Program-made: the position numbers and the translations under genes
In this document: positions 25,469 to 36,200 of the stretch, piece by piece
Layout: every line of letters starts with the position of its first letter
How positions within the stretch are numbered: position 1 is the first letter of the stretch
Assembly: GCA_963970005.1 (NCBI GenBank)
Contig: CAXAMN010029005.1
Span: 74,855 to 138,854, forward strand
Direction of reading: 5' to 3'
DNA length: 64,000 nucleotides
Origin: Durusdinium trenchii
Taxonomy: Eukaryota > Sar > Dinophyceae > Suessiales > Symbiodiniaceae
Notes under the pieces: generated by a model
What the model was told of the DNA's origin: nothing
The model's input: the letters and a program-made list of their open reading frames with translations, nothing else
Databases searched by the model: none

Positions 25469-27277
25469 TCACTCAAGCGCACCGCCTGGCATGCATTCGG
25501 GTGAATTAATTGCACAGCTCTGAAAGTCCGGTCCAAAGGTCTCTTCCCTTTGTCCGGCTATGCAGAGCTTAGGCAGCCATTCGCACCAGGTCGGGAGCTC
25601 GGAGTTTCCGCTCTGAGCTTCAACCGCCTCCGCGAAAAGAGCTGCAAGCATGTGACAAAACTGCGGCGGATATTCCTTTAAGGAAGATGTTGACCATCGT
25701 CCGCCTTCTGAACCTATCGAAGCAAGCTTTGGTCGTTGGGTATTCTTGGTCTGCTGGGCGATCTCTCTAGCTCTGGCAGCCGTAATGCCGCTAAGTAAGA
25801 GGCGTGTCGGCTTGGCGCTTTTTGCGCCGTAGAACCCTTGTTCGACTGCCAGTTCACAGAAGAGCCCAGTCTGGCGGAACCACTGTATGGCTGCCAGGCG
25901 CCATATTGATGCCGCATGTTCGACACCCCTGCGGTATTGCTGTGGCTCCTCAGGGTGTTCCAGGAAGGAAAAAAGACCCATCCTTGCCTGAAGAAAACAA
26001 ATGAGCAGGGAGAATGTCAGCAGAGTGTTGCCGACAGAGATTTGGAGGCTTTCTTTCTTAGTGAGGTCCAGTCTCCCCCAGAGCTCATCTGCCGATCTTA
26101 TTGGCCTTGGGCCATTTCCGTTTTCCAATACCTGTTCACGAGCTATTGACCAGCTTTCGCATGGTGGCCCTGCTCCTGTGCCAAGTGCTAGGCCTTCCCG
26201 GACCACTCTCAGCCAAAGATCTTGCGCAGTGGTGCTCATCAGATTGCAGCGTTCACCTCCAACCATGATGTCCACCGAGAGGACTGACATCAGAGTTCCC
26301 GGTGGCAGCTCTACAGCTTCGAGGGCCGTCTGGAGATCTCCTTCGCGTCTCCTGCCACTATAGAGATGAAGGAAAAATCGCTGCTTGTAAAATATCTGCG
26401 GGCAACGTACTGCACATTCTGTGATAGAAATGGCGCGTCTGCTCCTTTCATCTGTCAGATCTGCTGTCACGAACTCAGGCACAAGCTCGTGGGCAACTGA
26501 GATCAGCCATTCCCCAACTAGCACTAAGGCTTGAAGCAGAGAGGCATCATGACTGTTAAGAAAGCCTCCAGCCCACTGCGTAAAACCCTGATGGATTATG
26601 GCAAAGGGCGCACATCTGGTGCAAACACTTTTCAGTCTGTCAGCTAAGGCTGGTGCAAAGTCGTCAGCTGTCACATCGTCAGTGAATCGGCGCACTGCTT
26701 CGTCCAGATCGGCAGTGAGTAAACACAGGTCACGGTCGAATACCGACTCATTCGCTGTTGCAATCACTTCCGGAACTCTAACCCAAGGGTGCAGCGAATG
26801 GGGCGCCGTCTGCTCAGTCTTCTCTGTGTGCCTAGTCTCCCAGAAATGTGCTCGGCAAATGGCACTGTAACGCAGATGATGATGGAGTTTTTGTTTGTGA
26901 AAGTACTCCTTCGCGCAAACATGGCATCTTGTACCTTTCACGATCTCTCCTACCATACTCACATATGAGTGTTTTTGGTTAGCGTGCAGGAACCAGGCGC
27001 GTTTGTTCACAAAAGCTCTCTGGCAGAGTAAGCAAAGGTGCATGCTTGATGCGTCAATCGTTTGGCAGAAGCCACCCGCTTCTTCAATTTCATGCAGGAG
27101 TGTTCTATACCATTGCCTGCACCTGGCTTCCCTATGCCGAAAAGACTGATATCTGCGCACAACTGCTTTAATCTTGCTCTTCCATTTCGGATAGTTGGTC
27201 AAAATCAGAACTCTCCAGGCCTCCCAATTTGCTTTGGAGGGAACATCTGATCCCTGCCTGTTCCATTCCAAAACCAC
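25469..27277 (-). CDS. Retrotransposon ORF3: zinc fingers plus PPC-motif domain
   Basis: The frame gives 602 residues, overlaps the end of ORF2 by 73 nt, and is read in the -1 frame. It has no ATG near its start; the first methionine is near residue 80. It is therefore expressed by frameshifting or is a frameshifted tail of ORF2. Near residues 81-103 stands a C-x2-C...H-x3-H type finger (LCLLCQRAF to HANQKH), and near 117-142 a second Cys/His cluster (RCHVCAKEYF, HHHLRYSAIC). Around residue 370 is GPPCESWSIARE, and around 435 SFLEHPEEP. PPC and a following acidic motif are reminiscent of cytosine-5 methyltransferase motifs IV and VI, but motif I is not obvious, so the likeness is tentative. 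Dinoflagellate retrotransposons carrying methyltransferases have been reported in the literature. Confidence 0.75.
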   Translation of the reverse strand: MVLEWNRQGSDVPSKANWEAWRVLILTNYPKWKSKIKAVVRRYQSFRHREARCRQWYRTLLHEIEEAGGFCQTIDASSMHLCLLCQRAFVNKRAWFLHANQKHSYVSMVGEIVKGTRCHVCAKEYFHKQKLHHHLRYSAICRAHFWETRHTEKTEQTAPHSLHPWVRVPEVIATANESVFDRDLCLLTADLDEAVRRFTDDVTADDFAPALADRLKSVCTRCAPFAIIHQGFTQWAGGFLNSHDASLLQALVLVGEWLISVAHELVPEFVTADLTDERSRRAISITECAVRCPQIFYKQRFFLHLYSGRRREGDLQTALEAVELPPGTLMSVLSVDIMVGGERCNLMSTTAQDLWLRVVREGLALGTGAGPPCESWSIAREQVLENGNGPRPIRSADELWGRLDLTKKESLQISVGNTLLTFSLLICFLQARMGLFSFLEHPEEPQQYRRGVEHAASIWRLAAIQWFRQTGLFCELAVEQGFYGAKSAKPTRLLLSGITAARAREIAQQTKNTQRPKLASIGSEGGRWSTSSLKEYPPQFCHMLAALFAEAVEAQSGNSELPTWCEWLPKLCIAGQREETFGPDFQSCAINSPECMPGGALE

Positions 27278-30200
27278 TCAAGACTGCGCTGCATGGCTGC
27301 TGTGCTCTGAGGATCCTGTCGAAACATTCCCCAGAGGGCATTGGGCCCTGCAATAACCATGGAACCTAAGTGGCGAATGCGTGCAGCCTGAATACGGTCC
27401 CCAGGCCACTGCATATTGAGAGAAAGAAAGATCTCGTCATTTGAGGTGTGGAGGTCAGGCCGGGGCCGGCAAGGGCTAAGCAATTTCATGAGGTGCCAGC
27501 AGGCCGCCTCCCAGCATTTCCACTCTCCTTTTTGGAGGATTGGCCATGCTCCTACACCCCATTGAAGGATGGACATCGCTGTCACCTCACAAATCTGTGT
27601 TCGAGTTTCCAAGGCAATCTGCTTGTTACGCAAAATAGTTTTGGCTATTCGCCAAAACCCACTTTTGGCTTTGCCAACACGAGCATGGACTTCGTCCATC
27701 AAGGTGGATTTTGCGTTCAAGATTCCGCCAAGGTGCTTATACTGGGTAACTATTGGAATTTGAACAGTTCTGTGTTCGAGGATTACCGGTACAATTGGAT
27801 CTGGTTTGCAGAAAATTCGGCGCTTAGCTTGTATTGCTCCCTGACCTCGAAGACACATGAGAATCGCAGTTTTAGCAGCACCAATTGAGGCTTCCATTCC
27901 CCGTTTGGCAAGCGCTGATAGCAGACTCTGTGCCGCTAGAGACGATATCCTTTCTGCCTGCGCCGGGGATTCAACTGCTAGCATGACGGCTAAATCGTCT
28001 GCCCAAGTCGAGTGCAGTACCTCTTCTGCCTCTTCCCCATCCTCCAAAGACTGCAGTATCTTCTCACAGCGATTTGGCACCGAAATAGTGGCCCCGAGTG
28101 GCCTCAGCTCTTCCAGCACCTCTGAAAGAACTGCAGAGAACAAAACATTAAAGGTGACATCTGCCCATGAGTCCCCTGGTCTCGTGCCCATCGTAGTTTC
28201 AACAAGGCTGCCTTGTTCCATTCTAAACCAGGTGCCCTGGAGGCTCTCGGCTAGCAGGGCCTTTTGGCTCCCCGTGGCTCCTAATTCGTCATAAGCAGTG
28301 TGCCCTTGCAGCGCAGAGTGCAGTGTTTCCATGACCTCCTCTTTGAGTCCTAACCTTTTCAAGATCGCGGCAACATCCTCATCCGAAGTGTTGGCTCCGA
28401 CCGCGATCTGTCTCAACAGCCGGTAAAAGGCTGATGTGATGTCACAGAACAAAATGATTGCTGACGCATTCCGCGCCTTCTGTCGTGCGCAGAAATGCCG
28501 AACTATCTGTGCGCCAAAAATGACACTCTGCTGTGGCTTGCCGCCAAACTGTGTCGTTGAACTGTTGAGGACAAAGGGTTCGTTGACCTTGGCTCTCATA
28601 CTGGCTCGGATAGCCTTGCCAATTGTACTCATGAGCAGTATTCCTCTGAAGCTTGCGCAAGCTGACATGCTTCCTTTTCCTTTATATAAGCTTATGAGCT
28701 TACCACCCTTCCATTGTAAGGGCTCTGAGAGAGTGGTTGCGAACTTCATGAGCAATGGGAAGAGCAATCTAGCACATTCACGCGGCAAGAGATGCAAGAT
28801 CTCACCCGGGATCGCATCTGGCCCCATAGCCTTATTAATATGGACACGGTGCAATGCTGCCTCTAAATCAAGAAGAGAAGGAAGGTCTTCTAGCTTTTGC
28901 CAATCCGGCATTGGCTCCACTGACTGCCTCTTGATTTGCTCGAGGACGAAGGTGGTGATTTCCCTCTTCCTTCCTCCTTCTAAGGCCGCATAGTGTTCCG
29001 TCCATCTTTCGGACACCTCTTCCAGGCTCTCGCAGAACTGACCATCCAACTTTTCAATCCTGGGTAGTGGACGAGCAGCATTACGTACTCTTGCCTTATG
29101 CATCAGGGGTTTGAGCAGTCGAAAGACTTCAGCAACATTAAGTCCTTGTGTCTTGCTCACCAGGTCCTGCAAAAAGCCATTGCGATCCCTTCTCAAACAT
29201 AGCTTCAGATCTCTTGACATAGAGTACAACTCTCTTTGCAGGACTGTCATACGGAGCTGCAGGCGATGCGCCCACTGAAGCTGTGTTTCTTGCCAAAGCT
29301 CTCCCTTCCATGCGTAAAAGAACCTGCGAAGAGCAAGATCCTTATACATTTTCTTATATGGTCTGAGCTCTCTTTTGTATCTAGTGATCTGTTTGCATAA
29401 CTTCGTTGCTTCTTCACTAGCAACTGCGCGTTGGTGCATTGATCGCTCATTGGGGAAAGATTTGACTAATTCATTTCTGATGTAGGATGTAAGCTGCGCA
29501 GAGTGCACTGAGGCATTGACGTTCCAATCAGGCTGGGGGGCATTCTGCACGATCTCTTGCAAGATAGGTCTTGCTTCCGGCCTCTGGAGGGCTGCTTTGT
29601 CAAAACCTCTACGAGTTTTGGTCAGAGGTTGGACAAGGGCTTTCCATGCAATGGCGAAGACTGCACAGGCATGGTCAACAGCTGCATGTCCAGCATGTAT
29701 GTCTGAAGCTACCCAAGAGGCAAGATGGCCACGGCCCCAAGAAACTGGAATGGCAATATAATCCAGTCTGCTTTCTGTTTTGCTTGCTGGGTGAGTCCAT
29801 GTACAAATGGTTCCCCAATGATAGTCCGCAAAGGTTGCGGGTAGCATGAGCTGGAATTCTTCTAGGATGTCGATCAAGAACTGCCCGTTAACAGTGGTAA
29901 TATTGTCAGCCAGATCCCCTACATGCCATCCTCTGCTCTCTCCAATCCTGGCATTGGCATCAAGACACATGATAATTTCCTTGCCATCTGCAAGAACTTG
30001 CAAATCATGACCAAGCTCGGTCCACCATTGTCTGCGCGTGTCGAGCTTGTCTCCACTATGTGGGCTGTGGGCTACGACTATCAGAACATTCATGAATCCA
30101 TTCCGGCAATGGACGAAGAGCCTGCGAGGGTCTGCTTTCAGTACTGCGAATTCGTTGGGTTTAAAATAGTGTTCACGACCCTTGGCGTCCGTGCCGATAG

Positions 30201-33200
30201 AGATGGCAAGAGAAACCCAAAGCTCCACTCCCAGAAGGCCATTTTGATCACTGCCTGAACAGAATCGGATATGTGACCTACTTTGGATAGTACCTTGTTG
30301 GGTTCTCGTTTCCTGCAATCCCGCTAGCCCTATTCCTGCATGGTCGAACTGCGCTCTCAGCAGCGCTGCCCTGCCACTCTGATGTAGCAAGGTCGGCTCA
30401 TCTTCGGCTAAGGACATGACGTTGTACGTTGCTATAGTTAGATGACAGTCAACCTCTTTGTGACCACGGGATTGGTCCAGTTCAAGCATCATCTCATTTG
30501 TGATAAGGCTTAATTCCTTAGGTTTGATATCTGCTGTTGGCCGTTGGACAATCATTTTCCCTTGGGAAAATTCTGGCAATTGAGCGTCTAGAGTTGTCTT
30601 ACCGAAGAAGCGCCATAGCCAGGGCAAGCTCGCACAATGGTCTTGGATCAAACGGGCCAAAAGACCCCCATCACCTTGGTGTGTGAGAGGTTGCATGCCG
30701 TGTTCAATGAGTGCTTGCTTGGCCGCACTGTCGACCAGTTCATTGAAAAGGCTACCTGTGTGGGCCTTGACATGGTGATGTTCAATCCTATTAGGGTGGT
30801 GCAAGGTCTCCAAGGATTGTTGCAGCATTCTTACCAATTTGCCAACTGGATCTTGAGCCTTATTATCACCAGAAGCTTTACGGCCCGCGGTGGTTGCATC
30901 CCACCAAAAGTTGATATCACCTGTCCAACCCGCAACACGTGTGAACCTAATCAGCCACCAGGTTGCATGTACTAGTGCGAAAAGTTCACCTGTGTGTGCA
31001 CTGTGCCTGGCTTCTCCCAGACAGCTGTTTGACGTGACAGTGAGGTCTACCATGCCATATTGAAAACCAAGGACTCCTAAGTCATTGTACTCGTAAAAGA
31101 CAATGGCAAAGGCCCATGAACTATACTTGCCATCAAAGGATCCATCCGTGTAGACCTCGATGCTAGAAATATTAGGGCTGTACCAGTCTTCCATCAGGCA
31201 CCAGTACAATTCTTGCAGCCGCTTGGCAAACTCCGGTGTCAGTGATCGCAGCTTATCGAAGTCATGGTCTAGCTGCTCTGAACCAAAATCGAAATCCAGG
31301 TAGGTTTCAAGTTTCTTTGCGGTGATTTCCGATTCTAGCTGGGTCTCAGACGTTAGGATGCACCGATCGAGCTCAATCGGCAGGGCGGCATCGCCTACCT
31401 TGTCGCTCTTGTCTGGGTTCCCTGGCGGTCTGAGATCATCAAAGTTGTTTTTGGCGTATTGGGAAGCCAAGTACTCTGCGCGTTCTCTGGGTGGAAGCTG
31501 CATAAGTGTATGCTCATCATCGTGCCTATCCACTTCGGACTCCCATGTTATACCAGAGCTACCAACATTACTAAGTCTTCCCGGGGGGATGTATGTGCCT
31601 TCTTGCTGCGAAAGAAGAGAATCAACCCAGGCGATAACCATCAAATCACCCGGAAGGAAGGCCACAATCTCGCGAGGGTCATGTGTGACTCCATTGATTC
31701 TAATTTCAAAGTCGTAATCCAAAAGGTAGTGTTCCTCTACCCAGTCGATAATGTTGTGCAGCATCACTGACTGCGTTGCTACATACACTAGCGTGCTGAC
31801 ATCATCATCAGGGGGGGGAACTATCTGAACAATGATCGGTGCATCTCGCCCCCGACATTCCGCAACGAGCAAGACAGTGGGGACATTTTGGTAGAATTCG
31901 TACGCAGCAGGAAATGCCCTGAAATTATAAGGGCTGTCTGACCTGCAAACTCTTAGGCACCAGCTGCGAAACCTTGCCCCCGGCGTGGGACTTTCTAAAA
32001 GGTCTGCGGGACAATCTTCATCCGTCACAGTACTAATTGAATTGCCAAAGGACACACAATGCACCCTCAGTTCAGTCTGCGTAGAGTACCACGGAGTGGC
32101 TTGCCAATACTCTCGGAGGAAGGTCCTCACTGCTGCAAGCGCTGCATCTTGTGTTATAAAATGCTCCGGGTAATCCACCGGAGGGGGACCACTGCTAGCT
32201 GCAGTGGTAGTGTCAATCACCGACCGTGTCGAGAGCGTTGTCGGTGGTGTCGGCTGTTGCATAAAAGACACTTCCTCATCTGAACTATCAGAGTTCAGTC
32301 CACTCGAACATGTGCAGGCGTTGGTCATAAGCTGTGCTTTGATCTCAATGATATCTCCCTCTCGCACTCTGATGTCAGAGACAAAGCGCATCGATCTGCC
32401 ATTTTTGTACACCGCGCAGTCGACTGCTCGGAAGTCACATAGTTCAGCGATTCCTGCTTTATGCAAAATCTCCATGTACGTGATACTGTCTGGCCAGATT
32501 AAAGCCAAGAGCAAAGTGTCGAGGCTTAGACTGTTTCGGACAATCAAAAGGATCGGCTGATCCTTCTCTGGTATCTCAGAATCAGTAACTATAATCACTT
32601 TCATGTTGGCTCGCAGCTCGCGTACTTTCATCCAGTAACGGTTGACATCAAATTTGCTGAACTCCTCTTGCCGGAAATCAGACCAATGCTTGCTTAATTT
32701 ACGACACAGGATAGCCCAAGTATGCCATGTCTCGACTGGGATACGGACACGTGTGTCAGTTCGGTCAAACTGCTCCTGAACACGAATGACGAGAAGCGGC
32801 CCATTATGGGGAAAGACCTGATCTCTAGCATACCAAGGCCTCTGTTCTTGAATCCGGTTTTCCTCGTGCGGGATGCGGAACCGCAGATCACCTACAACTG
32901 CATCACGAACGATAATGGTTAGCATCATGCCGCTCTTTAGATACAGCCTTTTGTAAGCAAAAGTCTGGACTCCATCTACTCTTAGCTCACAGGCTAAATT
33001 ACTGCATGCTCTGGTTCCTGTGATTTCAACTGCCTCCCTCACAGTGATGGATTGTGGCATGCAGTGGGCGGTTTGTTGAGTCAGCAGCTGGCCTTGATGC
33101 CAATCAATGACTTCGGTTAATACAACCACGGGCTTAGAGGACCCTTTCATTTCCTGTGTTTGTAGAATGAGAACGATCTCATAGTTGTCGTTCCCAACCA

Positions 33201-36200
33201 TCCACATGGGGTCCACCCGAAATAACCGGAACCGGACATTGTTCAGAAAGGGCCACTGCCGCCAGACTGCATTAACTAGGATTCTACCTTCCCAGTCAGT
33301 CGCATCCCAAGTAATCCTGATCTCTTCAGGCTGTTGGTTGTTAAACGATGCCGGCATCAGCAAGACGGCAGATTCTACGTATGGCCAACCCTGTAGAACC
33401 CAATGTCGGCGCAGTACCATATCAATCCAGTCATGATCAGTTGCCATGTGCCATGTTAGCTCTTCTACCATGTGATTAGTCACAGCATTGTCTTCATATT
33501 CGATGTTTTTGAAGGCTAAAACAGGTGTGGCAAAAAGAAGGCTGGAGATCTGTAGGAAAGAACTCTCAGAACCTCGCGCCCCATGGTCCACTGGGCTCAG
33601 ATGCTCAATTTCTTGAATATCAAGAACAGTCCCTGGCAGGAGGTTCAAAGTCTGGTGCGGGTTGACTACCATATCATTGACTTGTGTTGCGACTCGACAT
33701 TCTTCTGTTCTGTCTTCCCCTTCCCCTAAAGCAAGGGAATATATAGACCAAGCTGACTGGCTGCCATCCGTTGGGATGACATGCAGAGCAGGGAAGCGAG
33801 TTCCTATCCAGAGAAGTCGTAGGATGACTGGTGCAGGGCTTCTAGAGGACTGTCGGACAACCAGGACACTCCAATGACCCCTAATAAGTCGGGTACTAGT
33901 GAGGTAGGCTCTTCTTGGTCCCCTGCTTCCTGACGGCAGTTGTCGAAGGAACCAGAGTCGGAACCTGTTTTGGTCCGTGTAGTCCTCACTAGCGCAGCTG
34001 CCTACCCAGTGCGTGTTTCCTACTGAAGTTTCGTGAACAAAGAAAAAATTGACATCGTGCCGCTCGCAGGACATTGACTGCTCCTGTGTACGCCTACGAA
34101 CCTGCTCAATATCTGCCTCTAAAGGAAGGTCCGGACTCTGTCTATGGCGTCTTTGCGGTGGCATCCATGGAGCGTGACGCATTGCCAGGCTTCTCTGCAT
34201 GAGTTCTGAGTCATCTGAGAGCTCCGGTGATTCAGGCACTCCATTGATTTCCGGTTGCTGGTGCTCAGGAGTGCAGGGTCCAGGTTCTTCATCAAGCCTC
34301 ACTTCTACGTCCACGCGTTCTCCAAAGCTAATTGGGTAGTGAGTGTGTTGCCACTCTACTCCATCTTTGCCAACCTTGCAACGTACAGCTGCACAAAGCC
34401 CCGTCATTACAAGCTTTTCCAAGATTATGTCTCTGGAGACCACGTGCCCATTATGGATTGCTCGGATGAAATATTGATCGATGTCATCCGTGACATAATT
34501 GATTACTACCATGATGACTTGCTCCTCCCTGCTGTCAGCTTGAACAAGTACATACAAATCATCGCGCCCGTTTTGTTGCCTAGTCGAAGGCTGTGCTGCC
34601 GCAGGGCCGACAATGATTCTCTCTGAAGGTGAAGTTCGGTCCCACATTGCTTTTCGCAACGAAGCTGTGAAATCAAGCCTATCTATGTTATTCTGCGCAG
34701 CTTCCCATTTCACAACCAGTCGATATGGCAGCTCACTGGTATCATCAAAAATGAGGCAGACGATTTCTACTGGCAGACTTTGGCTTCGGCGGTATCGTAC
34801 TTCACCGATCAGGTCTCGATCATCCGCCCAAAGTGTAAGGCGATCAGCATGTGCACGAAAAGCCTGTTCATGTTGGTACAATTCTGTTATACCATTTCTC
34901 TGCAGTCTGACATTAATGGGGCGGCCATGACTATCACGCGTAAACTCGCCCAAAGCAAGGGGCAGCTGTGTCTGGCTGTTTTCATCACTGAGTTCCTGGC
35001 TAGATGCATAGCTACCCGTTTCACAAGTCTCCGTGGTTGAGCCTTCTCTGGTAGCCTCAGAATCCGAATCAGTAGAATCAGGTAATCTGGTTTCAGTCAA
35101 TCTCAGGAGACTGCCTTCAAACAGGGGGATTCTCTCTCCTCTTCTGTATGTACGGTCTCTGACACGAATACGGCAGATATTAATGTGACACTGGTTGTAA
35201 GGCGCCACTCTACTGAATATTTGCTCAAAGCTAGGGAAGGCATTGTCCCAAAGACATGTTCTCGACAAGACCCAGTCATCACTGCTATAATCTACGAGGA
35301 CAGCCGTAACACGTTCATCATCACCATCTAAAATGATCACATTCGTGGCTGGCCCTCCCCCATCTGAGTAGGTGTCGGTCACCAGCACAACATATGGCCT
35401 ATCTACAAGCGTACCCCTCCAGGCTCGCCAGATCTGATCGACCGGCTCTCTGCTCCTATCGAGAGTTAATATCCGCTTGTTAGCTTGGCAAGAATTACGG
35501 GCAAAGGCGTCATGCCTCCAGCTCGAAATGGCTACAGTCGCAACTTCACTATGATCGATGATCCATGTCCACAGCCTAGACAGCCGTGGTGGATTAGTTC
35601 TCTGCATCAATTGTGCCTCATCTTCCATTTGCCGGGGTGAGTTTTCTTCCTGATTATCGGTTGATTGACTTGCACTACTGCATGTCCTCTGGCACGTCGT
35701 TTGAGTGGTATCTGAGGCACTGTCAGCTCCTATTTCGAAGAGTTTCAAGTGGATACCACTCCACAGCTCGATGTCTTGGTGCCACCAGCTTCTTCTGGGT
35801 CCGGTCTGAATGAAGCAGAGCTGGTTGTCTTCCCTGCATCTATGCGCAGGTGCAAGTTGGTCAAAGACCCAATCTACCGAGGTGGGAGAAGCCAAGATTC
35901 TAAGCATGGCGGTGCCCCTGCGGGAATTTGAATCTGCCAGAAAGTCAAAAAGAATGAAGGCTCGATCATGTGCAATCCTATTTGTCAAGATGAAAGTCGG
36001 GTCCTTCACGAGGTCTCGAGTAGGCATTGGTCGAACAGGAAACACAATCAGAGATCTGCCTCCCGTTATATCAGCCCAGAAACCTTCTAATTGACGTTTC
36101 AAATCGGCATTCAATCTACAATGCTGCTGCCTCCTACGCTCTAGAATCTCATCCCTCGAGCTCCAGGGATGGTACCATGTGGTGCATGCGATAGCGCGCA

